Shown piece by piece: positions 51,950-60,835 of a DNA stretch of 64,000 nucleotides. This DNA is from Bradyrhizobium stylosanthis. GTDB taxonomy: Bacteria; Pseudomonadota; Alphaproteobacteria; Rhizobiales; Xanthobacteraceae. The notes below the pieces were generated by a model that ran no database searches, was not told where the DNA came from, and saw only the letters and a program-made list of their open reading frames with translations. Where the stretch lies: NCBI RefSeq assembly GCF_001641335.1, contig NZ_LVEM01000001.1:2235334-2299333 (forward strand), given 5' to 3'. A program made the position numbers and the translations under genes. Each line of letters begins with the position of its first letter. Within the stretch, counting starts at the first letter, position 1.

Positions 51950-53689
51950 GTGACATCCTTTGGACGCGTGATTTCGGTTCGCGGATCGCTCGCCCGGGTC
52001 GGGCTTCTGGCCGCCAGCCAGCTGTCGATCTCGGAAGTTCGGGCCACCGTCGGCCGTTTCGTCAGCATTCGCTGCGCCAGCTCGGTCATCGTTGCGATGA
52101 TCACCGAGGTCTCCTGCGAGAACCTCGCGGGCACGGACAACTACGTCGCCATCGCCTCGGTCGACCTGCTCGGCGAGATCCTCAACGCCGCCGACAAGGC
52201 CAAATTCCAGCGCGGCGTCACCAACTATCCGACGATCGGCGACACGGTCGAGCTGATCACCAGCCAGGAGCTGCGCACGATCTACGCGCCGACCGGGTCG
52301 GACCAGATCAATGTCGGCTTCCTCCAGCAGGACCGCTCCGTCGTCGCCTATGTCGACGTCGAGGAAATGCTGTCGAAGCATTTCGCCGTGCTGGGCTCGA
52401 CCGGCGTCGGCAAATCGACCGGCGTGTCGCTGCTGCTCAACGAAATCCTGAAGGCGCGGCCGAACCTGCGCATCTTCCTGCTCGACGTCCACAACGAATA
52501 TGGCCGCTGCTTCGGCGACCGCGCGCTGGTGCTGAACCCGCGGAACCTGAAGCTGCCGTTCTGGCTGTTCAACTTCGAGGAAATCGTCGACGTGCTGTTC
52601 GGCGGCCGCGCCGGCGTGCCCGAGGAGCTCGACGTCCTCGCGGAAGTGATCCCGCTCGCCAAGGGCATCTACACCCAGTATCAGAACTCCGATCGCCTCG
52701 GCCTGAAGCGCATCGATCCCAAGCAGATCGGCTTCACCGTCGACACGCCGGTGCCGTACCGCCTGGTCGACCTGATCTCGCTGATCGACGAGCGCATGGG
52801 CAAGCTGGAAAACCGCTCCTCGCGCATCATCTACCACAAGCTGATCTCGCGCATCGACGCCGTGCGCAACGATCCGCGCTACGCCTTCATGTTCGACAAC
52901 GCCAATGTCGGCGGCGACACCATGGCCGAGGTCATCAGCCATCTGTTCCGCCTGCCCGCCAACGGCAAGCCGATGACGGTGATGCAGCTCGCCGGCTTCC
53001 CGGCCGAGGTCATCGATTCCGTCGTATCTGTTCTTTGCCGCATGGCGTTCGATTTCGGCCTGTGGAGCGACGGCGTCTCCCCGATGCTGTTCGTCTGCGA
53101 GGAAGCGCACCGTTACGCCTCCGCCGACCGCAATGTCGGCTTCGGCCCGACCCGCAAGGCGGTGTCGCGCATCGCCAAGGAAGGCCGCAAATACGGCGTC
53201 TATCTCGGCCTCATCACGCAGCGCCCCGCGGAGCTCGACGCCACCATCATCTCCCAGTGCAACACGCTGTTCACGATGCGTCTTGCCAACGACCGCGACC
53301 AGGCGCTGTTGCGCGCCGCGGTGTCGGATGCGGCCGCGAACCTGCTGTCCTTCGTGCCCTCGCTCGGCACCCGTGAGGTGCTGGCGTTCGGCGAAGGCGT
53401 CGCGCTGCCGACGCGTCTGCGCTTCAAGGAGGTGCCGCCGCACCAATTGCCGCGCGGCGAAGCCACCATCAGCAGCGTTCCGTCCCTGACCTCCGGCCAC
53501 GACATGCATTTCGTCGGCGCGGTGCTCGAGCGCTGGCGCGGCGCCACCTCGCAGCGCGACGTACCGAACGACCCGGTGTTCGCGGCACCCGCCGCCAAGA
53601 CGATGTCCAGCCTCGAAGCCCCGATGCTGCAGCCGTCGATGGGCCTCGATCCCGACCGCTTCTCGCTGCTGAAGAAGCCGCTGCGGTAG
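51950..53689 (+). CDS. HerA-like ATP-binding protein
   Basis: A P-loop ATPase of 579 residues in the HerA/FtsK-like helicase group. An N-terminal beta-barrel (TSFGRVISVRGSLARVGLLAA; SVDLLGEILNAAD) precedes Walker A GSTGVGKSTGVSLLL at residue 149 and Walker B SPMLFVCEEAHRYA near 380; the arginine-finger-like region SRIAKEGRKYGVYLGLITQRPAELD follows. Start choice is weak: a GTG at 51950 is preferred over a TTG at 51932, and neither has a good ribosome-binding site. No NurA nuclease is adjacent. It may be a DNA-translocating ATPase. Confidence 0.8.
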   Translation: MTSFGRVISVRGSLARVGLLAASQLSISEVRATVGRFVSIRCASSVIVAMITEVSCENLAGTDNYVAIASVDLLGEILNAADKAKFQRGVTNYPTIGDTVELITSQELRTIYAPTGSDQINVGFLQQDRSVVAYVDVEEMLSKHFAVLGSTGVGKSTGVSLLLNEILKARPNLRIFLLDVHNEYGRCFGDRALVLNPRNLKLPFWLFNFEEIVDVLFGGRAGVPEELDVLAEVIPLAKGIYTQYQNSDRLGLKRIDPKQIGFTVDTPVPYRLVDLISLIDERMGKLENRSSRIIYHKLISRIDAVRNDPRYAFMFDNANVGGDTMAEVISHLFRLPANGKPMTVMQLAGFPAEVIDSVVSVLCRMAFDFGLWSDGVSPMLFVCEEAHRYASADRNVGFGPTRKAVSRIAKEGRKYGVYLGLITQRPAELDATIISQCNTLFTMRLANDRDQALLRAAVSDAAANLLSFVPSLGTREVLAFGEGVALPTRLRFKEVPPHQLPRGEATISSVPSLTSGHDMHFVGAVLERWRGATSQRDVPNDPVFAAPAAKTMSSLEAPMLQPSMGLDPDRFSLLKKPLR

Positions 53690-53700
53690 CACGGCTCTCG

Positions 53701-53853
53701 TGTCCCGGACGCGCTGCAGCGCATAGCGCTGCTGCGCAGAGCCGGGACCCACGCCGCACATACCGCCCCCTCGGAAACATGGGCCCCGGCTCAGCAGCGC
53801 ACCGCACCGGACGATGCTTGGCATCGCCGGAAGCGCTGCGCAGCGTCCGGGGC
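53701..53853. repeat. Dispersed inverted repeat, GTCCCGGACGC type
   Basis: The gap after the HerA-like gene is filled by a GC-rich element whose ends (TGTCCCGGACGCGCTGCAGC at 53701 and the near-reverse-complement GCGCTGCGCAGCGTCCGGGG ending near 53852) are inverted, with internal repeats of GCGCTGC. Such elements recur between Bradyrhizobium genes. Confidence 0.65.
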
Positions 53854-53925
53854 ACGGCACGTTATGACGCCTCTGGAGCGTCTCGCCCGCATCGACTATG
53901 GTTGCCGGCCTGAAAGCCGGAACCC

Positions 53926-54513
53926 ATGCACATGACAAAAACCGCCGCGCAACGCTTCCCCGCTCCCGCCCTCGATTCGCTCCCCGACGACATCCGCACC
54001 CGCCTTCTCGGCGTGCAGGAGAAGAGCGGCTTCGTGCCCAACGTGTTCCTCACGCTGGCCTACCGCTCGGACGAATTCCGTGCCTTCTTCGCCTATCACG
54101 ACGCGCTGATGGAGAAGGACGGCGGCCTGACCAAGGCCGAGCGCGAGATGATCGTGGTGGCAACCTCGGCCGCCAACCAGTGCCAGTATTGCGTGATCGC
54201 GCATGGCGCGATCCTGCGCATCCGCGCCAAGAACCCGCTGATCGCCGACCAGATCGCCGTGAACTACCGCAAGGCCGACATCACGCCGCGCCAGAAGGCG
54301 ATGCTCGACTTCGCGATGAAGGTCTCGGCCGACGCGCAGCGCGTCTCGGAAGAGGATTTCGCCGCGCTCCAGCCCCACGGCTTCAGCGACGACGACATCT
54401 GGGACATCGCCGCCATCTCCGCCTTCTTCGCCCTGTCGAACCGTCTCGCGAACTTCACGGGGATGCGACCGAACGAGGAATTCTATCTGATGGGACGCCT
54501 GCCGAAGAAATGA
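53926..54513 (+). CDS. Peroxidase-related AhpD/CMD-fold protein
   Basis: A 195-residue protein of the alkylhydroperoxidase D / carboxymuconolactone decarboxylase superfamily. The redox motif is QCQYCVIAHGAIL near residue 83 (CxxC with following His), preceded by the helix GLTKAEREMIVVATSAA. Members act as peroxidatic reductants or are uncharacterised "uroporphyrin/peroxidase-related" proteins. The start at 53926 has a near-optimal GAAAGCC, and a second ATG lies at 53932. It is followed 22 bases later by the MgtC-like gene, likely in one transcript. Confidence 0.85.
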   Translation: MHMTKTAAQRFPAPALDSLPDDIRTRLLGVQEKSGFVPNVFLTLAYRSDEFRAFFAYHDALMEKDGGLTKAEREMIVVATSAANQCQYCVIAHGAILRIRAKNPLIADQIAVNYRKADITPRQKAMLDFAMKVSADAQRVSEEDFAALQPHGFSDDDIWDIAAISAFFALSNRLANFTGMRPNEEFYLMGRLPKK

Positions 54514-54535
54514 ACGAGACGGTGACTGACGAGCG

Positions 54536-55033
54536 ATGACCGCGCTGGACTGGCCCGAGATCATTCTGCGCCTCGGCGTCGCCACGCTCGCCGGCTGCGC
54601 CATCGGCCTCAATCGTGACCTGCACGGCAAGCCGATCGGGCTGAAGACGCTCGGCATCGTCGGGCTCTCGACCGCGACCGTCGTTCTGCTGGCCGTGCAG
54701 TTCGCCGAGGCCGGCAAGATCACCGATGCGACGAGCCGCGTCATCCAGGGCATCCTCACCGGCATCGGCTTCCTCGGTGCCGGCGTCATCGTCCACGAGA
54801 GCGACAGGTTTCGCGTCCGCGGCCTGACCAGCGCCGCCTGCACCTTCCTGGCCGCCTGCCTCGGCATCGCCTGCGGCGTCGGCCAGTGGCCAATCGTCGG
54901 GACGGCGCTGACACTGGCCTTCCTGATCCTCACCGTCGGCAACCGCACCGAGCACTCGCTGCACCGGATGCTCGGTGGCAGGCACGGGACGAACGGAGCC
55001 GAGGCGCCGCCGCAGCGCGGCCCTCCGGAGTGA
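54536..55033 (+). CDS. MgtC/SapB family membrane protein
   Basis: A 165-residue membrane protein with about five helices. The family pattern is visible in LRLGVATLAGCAIGLNRDLHGKPIGLKTLGIVGLSTA near the N-terminus, and RVIQGILTGIGFLGAGVIVHESDRFRVRGLTSAACTFLAACLGIACGVG in the middle. MgtC proteins are linked to magnesium homeostasis and, in pathogens, intracellular survival. Here it ends one base before the convergent P-type ATPase gene. Confidence 0.88.
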   Translation: MTALDWPEIILRLGVATLAGCAIGLNRDLHGKPIGLKTLGIVGLSTATVVLLAVQFAEAGKITDATSRVIQGILTGIGFLGAGVIVHESDRFRVRGLTSAACTFLAACLGIACGVGQWPIVGTALTLAFLILTVGNRTEHSLHRMLGGRHGTNGAEAPPQRGPPE

Positions 55034-55034
55034 G

Positions 55035-57578
55035 CTAGAACCGGAGCCGCCGCGCCCACAGCGGCTTCAGCGCTTCGAGCACGATCAGCACCAGCAGCCC
55101 CGCGCCGAGCGTGACCAAGAGATCATCGGCATGCAGCGGACCAAAGCGGAACAGGCTGGACGCCGGCGGCCAGAGCAACGTGGTGGCGAGCACGGCGGCG
55201 ACCACCGCGAAGATCCAGGCCAAAGCGGGGTTCGGTCGGAAGAAGGCCGATGCGAACGAGGTGCTGAAGGACCGGTTGACCAGAACCAGCGCGACGAAGC
55301 AGATCACAAGGCTCACGAAGGTGAGCGCCCTCGCCTCGTCGGCGGCAAGGCCGGAGCGAAGCGCGCCCACGAATATGGCCGCGGTTAGCGCAAATGTGAG
55401 CGCACCCTGGAGAACGCTCCAGCCGACGAGAGCGAACGAGAACAGTTCGGCATCAGCGCGCCGCGTCGGACGCTTCATCGCGTCGCGCTCCTCCCGCTCC
55501 GCCTCGAACACCAGCGAGCACACGGGATCGATGATCAGCTCGAGAAACGCGATGTGCACCGGGCTGAAGATCAGCGGCAGCCCGAACACCAGCGGCAATA
55601 GCGCAAGCCCCGCGATCGGGACATGAACGGCGAAGATGAAGGCCATCGCTTTCCGCAGATTGTCATAGATGCGGCGCCCGAGGCGAATGGCCGCCACGAT
55701 CGAGCCGAAATCGTCGTCGAGCAGCACGATCGACGATGCCTCGCGCGCGACGTCGGTGCCACGCCCTCCCATCGCAATGCCGATGTGCGCGGCCTTGAGC
55801 GAAGGCGCATCGTTGACGCCGTCGCCGGTCATCGCGACGATTTCACCGTCGGCCTTCATCGCCTGGACGATGCGCAGCTTCTGTTCCGGCAGGACGCGTG
55901 CGAACACGTTCACATGCCGGGCACGTGCCGCGAGCGCCGCATCGTCCGCCAGCCTGACCTGATCGCCGGTCATGACGTCCTGCACGTCGAGCCCAGCCTG
56001 GCTCGCAATCGCAACCGCCGTTGCCGGATAGTCGCCGGTGATCATGACGACGCGAATCCCGGCCGCGCGGCATTCGCGAACCGCCTCCGGGACATGGGGC
56101 CGCAGCGGATCGGCAAGCCCGACGAGGCCGACAAGGCGAAACGCGAACCCCTGTTGTGACTGCGGGAGCGAATTATCATCGCAGATGGCAGTCGCGACGC
56201 CCAATACGCGAAGTCCGTCCTTCGCCATCGCGCCGGCGGCATCCCGCACCAGCTGCTGATCGGCATCGTTCAGCCTGCACAGGCGCGCGACGGCCTCGGG
56301 GGCGCCCTTGGCGCAGGCGACGAGATCCGCCTGGCCGGCCATCCGCCAGACCTGCGTCATGGCCAGCAGGTCGGGACGCAAACCGTAGGTGCGGACGAGT
56401 GACCGCTCGCCGTCCAACGTGTTGCCGTCGCCCAAGGTCTCACGCGCAAACAGATGCAGCGCCTTCTCCATCGGGTCGAATGGTTCCGGCGAACTCGCCA
56501 GAGCGCCGCAGCGCGCCAGCTCGCTAAATTCGGGCCCGGCACGCTGTCCGGTCGAACGCAGGCGCGCCCCGTCGAGCAGGCGTAATTCCGCGACGGACAT
56601 CTGGTTCTGCGTCAGCGTTCCGGTCTTGTCGGTGCACAGCACGGTCGCCGAGCCGAGAACCTCGATGGCGGCGGCGCGCCGCGTCAAGACGCGCGCCTGC
56701 GAAATCCGCCACGCCCCCATCGCCATGAAGACGGTGAGCACGACGCCGAATTCTTCAGGGAGCATCGACATGCCGATGGCGACGCCCGCGAGCAGCGCCT
56801 GCAGCCAATCTCCGCGCGAGAGGCCATACAGCGCGACGGCGGCAAGGCTGACCACGGCGCCGCCGAGGAAGCACAGCCGCACCAGCCTGGCTGTCTGCTG
56901 CTGCAGCCGGGGCGGCTCGGCCTGCAAGCCACGCAGCGACAGCCCGATCTTCCCGATCTCGCTGCGCGGACCGGTGGCTTCGACCAGCGCCAGCCCCTCG
57001 CCGCGCACGACGAGCGAGCCGGAATAGACGAAGGGCTGGTCCTCGCCGCCGGGCCGGTGATCGGCCGCGGCAATCCCGTCGGCGGCCTGCTTGCGGACCG
57101 GCACGGACTCGCCGGTCAACAGGGATTCGTCGATTTGCAGATCGCGCGCATCGACGAGCGCGGCGTCGGCGGGAACGCGGTCGCCCTCGCCCAGCACGAG
57201 GAGATCGCCGCGCACGACCTCGCGGCCCGGAATTCTACGGCGCGCGCCGTCCCGCACCACCAGCGCACGCGGGCTGGTCAGGTCGCGCAAGGCTTCCAGC
57301 ACGCGTTCGGTGCGGGTCTCCTGCACCACCGTGATCACGATGGACATCGCCCCGAAGGCCAGGAGGATCAGCGCCTCCTTGAGATCGCCGAGCACGAGGT
57401 AGATCAGCCCGCCGCCAAGCAGCAGCAGGAGCATCGGCTCGCGCAGCACCTCGAACGCGATGCGCAGCGGGCTGCGCCGTTCGGGCCGGGGCAGCTCGTT
57501 GGCGCCGTCCTCGGCCAACCGCGCTTTCGCGTCGGCCTCGCTCAGTCCGGCCGGCTTCGTTTTCGCCGCGCCGCTCAC
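55035..57578 (-). CDS. Cation-translocating P-type ATPase
   Basis: An 847-residue P2-type ATPase. The phosphorylation motif is DKTGTLTQ with Asp317. Other blocks are the N-terminal cation-ATPase region (PAGLSEADAKARLAEDGANELPRPERRSPLRIAFE), the TGES loop DESLLTGESVPVRK near 155, M4 with LPEEFGVVLTVFMAMGAWRIS near 280, the hinge GDGVNDAPSLKAAHIGIAMGGRGTDVAREAS near 590-620, and ten helices overall. The PEEFGVV in M4 differs from the PEGLP of calcium pumps, so the transported ion is not certain. The GTG start overlaps the stop of a 55-residue membrane protein by 4 bases. Confidence 0.92.
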   Translation of the reverse strand: MSGAAKTKPAGLSEADAKARLAEDGANELPRPERRSPLRIAFEVLREPMLLLLLGGGLIYLVLGDLKEALILLAFGAMSIVITVVQETRTERVLEALRDLTSPRALVVRDGARRRIPGREVVRGDLLVLGEGDRVPADAALVDARDLQIDESLLTGESVPVRKQAADGIAAADHRPGGEDQPFVYSGSLVVRGEGLALVEATGPRSEIGKIGLSLRGLQAEPPRLQQQTARLVRLCFLGGAVVSLAAVALYGLSRGDWLQALLAGVAIGMSMLPEEFGVVLTVFMAMGAWRISQARVLTRRAAAIEVLGSATVLCTDKTGTLTQNQMSVAELRLLDGARLRSTGQRAGPEFSELARCGALASSPEPFDPMEKALHLFARETLGDGNTLDGERSLVRTYGLRPDLLAMTQVWRMAGQADLVACAKGAPEAVARLCRLNDADQQLVRDAAGAMAKDGLRVLGVATAICDDNSLPQSQQGFAFRLVGLVGLADPLRPHVPEAVRECRAAGIRVVMITGDYPATAVAIASQAGLDVQDVMTGDQVRLADDAALAARARHVNVFARVLPEQKLRIVQAMKADGEIVAMTGDGVNDAPSLKAAHIGIAMGGRGTDVAREASSIVLLDDDFGSIVAAIRLGRRIYDNLRKAMAFIFAVHVPIAGLALLPLVFGLPLIFSPVHIAFLELIIDPVCSLVFEAEREERDAMKRPTRRADAELFSFALVGWSVLQGALTFALTAAIFVGALRSGLAADEARALTFVSLVICFVALVLVNRSFSTSFASAFFRPNPALAWIFAVVAAVLATTLLWPPASSLFRFGPLHADDLLVTLGAGLLVLIVLEALKPLWARRLRF

Positions 57579-57742
57579 GTCTTGCGCCGCAGGCTCCAGA
57601 GGCTTCCGGCGAGCAGGACGGCGGTCACCAGCAGGATGGCGACGAAGGTCTGGATGACGGTGAAGTTGAGCGCATCGCGCGCGACGAACAGCGCGGTGAT
57701 GGCTCCGGCGAGAACGAACAGGATGCGAAGGATCAGGCTCAT
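57575..57742 (-). CDS. Small membrane protein, 55 residues, upstream of the P-type ATPase
   Basis: A short protein too small for easy detection. The ATG at 57742 (MSLILRILFVLAGAITALFV) has GGAGACC about 6 bases upstream. It consists of two hydrophobic helices (residues 3-22 and 28-47) ending in a basic tail LRRKT. Its stop overlaps the ATPase GTG start by 4 bases, so the two are coupled. It could be a regulatory subunit like KdpF or a leader that controls pump translation; neither is shown. Confidence 0.7.
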   Translation of the reverse strand: MSLILRILFVLAGAITALFVARDALNFTVIQTFVAILLVTAVLLAGSLWSLRRKT

Positions 57743-57942
57743 GGGGGTCTCCAAATCGGCATGATCCGGAAGCCCATTTGCCTGCGCGGGAGCGCAGCGC
57801 CGGTCAGCAGTCATGCGTGCAGACCCTAGCGGTCGCCGCCCGCGTCCATTTGCGATACGTCAAGGCCCGTCTGCGCCGCTCTGCCGCAGGTTCGAGCCGG
57901 CCACCGCACACGCGCCGCCGCAGATGGGATCGGGCAAGCCGC

Positions 57943-58173
57943 CTAGGCTTTTTCGACCTCGAGCGTGATCGACACTTTCAGGAACGGCGCGCCATCCTCG
58001 CTGACGTCGATGACGACGCGCTGCGCGCTGCCCGCGACAAAGGCATCACGGGCGATGGAGGCGCCGGTCATGACCGCCTCCTTGCGCGCCTCGCTCTCGT
58101 TCGCGAGATCCTGGCCGTTTTCGTCGGGAATCACCCGGCCGTTCTCGTGGACGTCGAAATGGAATCGCGGCAT
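57943..58173 (-). CDS. DUF6894-type small protein, 76 residues
   Basis: A small acidic protein of the DUF6894 kind, abundant in Bradyrhizobium and of unknown function. The start reads MPRFHFDVHENGRVIPDENGQDLANESEARKEAV, and the C-terminus holds a beta strand pair (RVVIDVSEDGAPFLKVSITLEVE). It is 9 bases downstream of the Crp/Fnr-type regulator gene on the same strand. Confidence 0.75.
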   Translation of the reverse strand: MPRFHFDVHENGRVIPDENGQDLANESEARKEAVMTGASIARDAFVAGSAQRVVIDVSEDGAPFLKVSITLEVEKA

Positions 58174-58182
58174 CGGGCGCCC

Positions 58183-58914
58183 TCAAAGCATTGGCGACTG
58201 ATGCAGGTAACGGCCGTCGAAATCCGCCAGTTCCAAAAGTTTCCGCTCGTCGAGCACCGTGACCCGGCCGCGCTGCAGCTCGACGATGCCTTCCTGCCGC
58301 AATTGCCTGATGACGCGGTTAGCGTGCACCGCGGTAATCCCCAGCGCCTCGCCGATCTGTTCCTGGGTCAGCGGCATGTCGAAGCTGTTCCCTTCAGCAC
58401 GCCCGATCAGCTTGAGCCGCTCGCGCAGCTCGACCATGACATGGGCCAGACGCGCCGGCGCCGGACGCTGGCCGACGTTGACGATCCATTCGCGAAACAT
58501 CGCCGCGTCGATCAGCGTGTCCCGCCAGAACATCTCGGCGATACCAGGACTGCGCCGATGCAGCTTCTGCAACGTCTCGTGGCTGATGAAGCCGAGCGTC
58601 GACGGCGTCAGCGTCGACAGCTCGTGATCCATCACATGCAGGAACAGGCTCATCAGGTCCGGAATCTCGCCGGGAATGTGGATGGAGAGGATCTGACGCT
58701 TGCCGCTCGCGATCGTCTTGGAGCGCACGCAGAAACCGTCGGCGATCAGGCAGCAATCGGTCGCCCGCTCGCCGTCGCGCACCACCGGCGTCTCGGCGGG
58801 GAATTGCCGCACCACGATCGGGAGCGCTTCGATCTCCTTGACGTCGTCATCCGTGATTCCCGAGGAAATGCGCAGCCGTTTGACGAGCGCCGCGCGGATC
58901 GCGTCGCTGGGCAC
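58183..58914 (-). CDS. Crp/Fnr-family transcriptional regulator
   Basis: A 243-residue regulator. The GTG at 58914 (MPSDAIRAALVKRLRISSG) has AAGGAG 8 bases upstream and is preferred to the frame extending to 59001. The cyclic-nucleotide-binding-like barrel lies at residues 30-140 (PAETPVVRDGERATDCCLIADGFCVRSKTI), and the C-terminal helix-turn-helix reads LTQEQIGEALGITAVHANRVIRQLRQEGIVELQRGRVTVLDE. The paired cysteines of DCCLI are not in FNR iron-sulfur positions, so a ligand-binding or stress role is more likely than oxygen sensing. Confidence 0.88.
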   Translation of the reverse strand: MPSDAIRAALVKRLRISSGITDDDVKEIEALPIVVRQFPAETPVVRDGERATDCCLIADGFCVRSKTIASGKRQILSIHIPGEIPDLMSLFLHVMDHELSTLTPSTLGFISHETLQKLHRRSPGIAEMFWRDTLIDAAMFREWIVNVGQRPAPARLAHVMVELRERLKLIGRAEGNSFDMPLTQEQIGEALGITAVHANRVIRQLRQEGIVELQRGRVTVLDERKLLELADFDGRYLHQSPML

Positions 58915-59058
58915 TGGAAAGCTCCTTACTGCTTGTTCTCGAACCGCACGGCGCACCGCCGTCGCAATGAAACCCGCGATCCGCTCGCCCGGTTCCAACA
59001 AAAGTTAAGGACGCCGCTTGCCGGCACATGGTTGTCTTGGCGCCTGAAAGGGCAATTC

Positions 59059-59262
59059 ATGACCAAGAAGCGTAACCGCACGCGTCCGGCCCTGTCGCTC
59101 CAGGAGCGCCTCGACAAGTTTACGAGGGACGCCCGTGCCGCCGCCAGGAAGTTGCCGCCGGGCGCCGAGCGTCACGCGATGCTGCAGAAGGTGCGCGACG
59201 GCGAAGCCGCCGCCGAGATGGAGCGCGTTCTCTCCTCGCCCGGCCCGCACGATTCCAAATGA
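59059..59262 (+). CDS. Small basic hypothetical protein, 67 residues
   Basis: Unrecognised family, but of a type common in Bradyrhizobium. The ATG at 59059 (MTKKRNRTRPALSLQERLDK) has AAGGG about 7 bases upstream. It is a charged helix (residues 15-55) with no hydrophobic segment. It is divergent from the Crp/Fnr gene. Confidence 0.65.
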   Translation: MTKKRNRTRPALSLQERLDKFTRDARAAARKLPPGAERHAMLQKVRDGEAAAEMERVLSSPGPHDSK

Positions 59263-59313
59263 TCTTGCAGCCCGAGTGATCCGCGCGGCTTGCGGCCGCG
59301 AAACGTCCTGCCG

Positions 59314-59457
59314 CTACTGCTTCGCCATCAGATCGAGCGCCGGAGCGAAGCGCTCGGCGAATGTCAGCGTCTTGGCGTGGTGAACCGCGGCGAACGACGC
59401 CGAGATTCCTGCTGAGGCGACGGCGAGCACGGCAATTGCGAAAACCATACGGCGCAT
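59314..59457 (-). CDS. Small secreted peptide, 47 residues
   Basis: An ATG at 59457 with the strong ribosome-binding site AGGAGG 7 bases upstream opens a 47-residue protein that is mostly signal peptide (MRRMVFAIAVLAVASAGISASFA-AV) with a short mature tail VHHAKTLTFAERFAPALDLMAKQ. The longer frame to 59547 is not needed. Function unknown; it converges with the small basic gene. Confidence 0.65.
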   Translation of the reverse strand: MRRMVFAIAVLAVASAGISASFAAVHHAKTLTFAERFAPALDLMAKQ

Positions 59458-59719
59458 TTCTGCCTCCTGTGTAGGCTCGATAGCCACACAATTGGGACGT
59501 CTCTGTTTCAGGACGGTTTCGTCGGCGCAGAAAATGATTTCGCTCAAGCGGCTGTGATGAGCTTCGGCTCGCGAGACCGCATGCCATCACCAACTAACAG
59601 ATATCGCCGCTGTCTTGCCGCGGGCGCGTGCCGAACCGGGAATTTTGCGCACGCGATCGCGATCCTCAATCGCAAGGCTGCCGCGACGAACGGCAGTAAA
59701 GGAGTCGAGGAACACTCAC

Positions 59720-59875
59720 ATGGACGTCGTCATTCAGAAACTCAACGGACTATGGCACCTCATCGTCGGATCGTACCGGATCCGAACGCCCTTCCTGGCG
59801 ACGCAGGACCGCGCGCTGGTCGTGAATTACGCCCGCCGCGCCTACCCCGGCGCCAAGATCTACCAGCGCGATTGA
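59720..59875 (+). CDS. Small hypothetical protein, 51 residues
   Basis: Unrecognised. The ATG at 59720 (MDVVIQKLNGLWHLIVGSYR) is preceded at about 12 bases by GAGG. A beta-rich pattern with GLWHLIVGSYRIRTPFLATQDRALVVNYARRAYPG suggests a compact fold. No signal peptide or membrane segment. It converges with the ParB-like gene. Confidence 0.55.
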   Translation: MDVVIQKLNGLWHLIVGSYRIRTPFLATQDRALVVNYARRAYPGAKIYQRD

Positions 59876-59890
59876 CGTGACCGTCTGCGC

Positions 59891-60520
59891 CTAATCATCG
59901 TCCGCCGGCCCGCACCAGCCGGGCAGATAGACGGCATCCTTGCTTTTGGCCGCGGACATGGCCCTCTCCAGCGCCTTGTCGAAATCGCTGTCCACCGCCT
60001 TGCGCGACAGCTTCCGGCGCAGGAAGTCCGCCCACAGGAATTCCGAGAACGGCGTGGTGTCCTTGGCGAAGCCGCCCATGCGGCGGAGCTCGCCGGCAAG
60101 GCTGCGGAAGGGATCGTCCCTGAGATCGGCAACCGATTTCGGCAGGTCGCGGAACGGCCGCCGCTCGCCCTTGGCGTCGTAAGGGTAGACCCAGCGCTTG
60201 TTGTCCATCACGCCCCAGAACGCCTCGCGCTCGACCATCCTGAGGTCGCCGACCACGGTCACCAGCACCTCCTTGATGCCCTCGTCGTGCAGGGCGCGGC
60301 CGAGATGATGATGGTCGATGACGTAATAGCGATCGTCGGGTCCGTGCACGACGGGGATCATGTGGGTGCCGAGCAGATCGGATTGCTTCTTCCTGCCGTG
60401 CTCGCGCCAGCGCTTGCGCTTCGCCTTGACCTCGCGCATGCCGACCGTCATCTGCGTCGGCCGGAGCGACAGGATCGGCACCGGATGCACTCTCGGTTCG
60501 CGCGCGTTGGTCGTGGTCAT
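59891..60520 (-). CDS. ParB-like nuclease-domain protein
   Basis: A 209-residue ParB_N-like protein of the ParBc_2 kind, found as a stand-alone protein and not as a chromosome-partition ParB. The core is VPILSLRPTQMTVGMREVKAKRKRWREHGRKK near residue 15-45 and PDDRYYVIDHHHLGRALHDEGIKEVLVTVVGDL near 60-95, the DHHHLGRAL being the family's active-site-like histidine segment. No helix-turn-helix DNA-binding part is visible. The start at 60520 has AAGGGGC upstream. The function is unknown. Confidence 0.8.
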   Translation of the reverse strand: MTTTNAREPRVHPVPILSLRPTQMTVGMREVKAKRKRWREHGRKKQSDLLGTHMIPVVHGPDDRYYVIDHHHLGRALHDEGIKEVLVTVVGDLRMVEREAFWGVMDNKRWVYPYDAKGERRPFRDLPKSVADLRDDPFRSLAGELRRMGGFAKDTTPFSEFLWADFLRRKLSRKAVDSDFDKALERAMSAAKSKDAVYLPGWCGPADDD

Positions 60521-60835
60521 GATCGAAAGCCCCTTGCATGGATGCAGCCGGCGGGTCCGGTTCCCCTGATTACCATGGGCTGTGCGGCGGCAAAATGCGC
60601 TCAGTGCGGATGTCGAGATCACAAGACGATGTTCGCGGCCGGCGCAATGCGCGCGTCGTGACGCTTGCTGCAACGCAACTCCCTGATCATCCTGACGCCG
60701 GCATGACGGCCGGCGCCGTGCCGCCATGAAAGATAGTGCAATGGCGCAACGCTCGTGTGCGTTGAGAAGATTTTCTGCAACCCTTTGACCACGTGTGCTA
60801 TCTAAAAATCGCTGCTTCGGAGTGATCCTCACACC
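60521..60835. other. Intergenic gap without a supported gene
   Basis: A 315-base stretch between the ParB-like gene and the small membrane-protein gene. Short reading frames here have atypical codon use and no good ribosome-binding site. An AT-rich stretch at 60780-60820 may be the promoter of the next gene. Confidence 0.5.
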
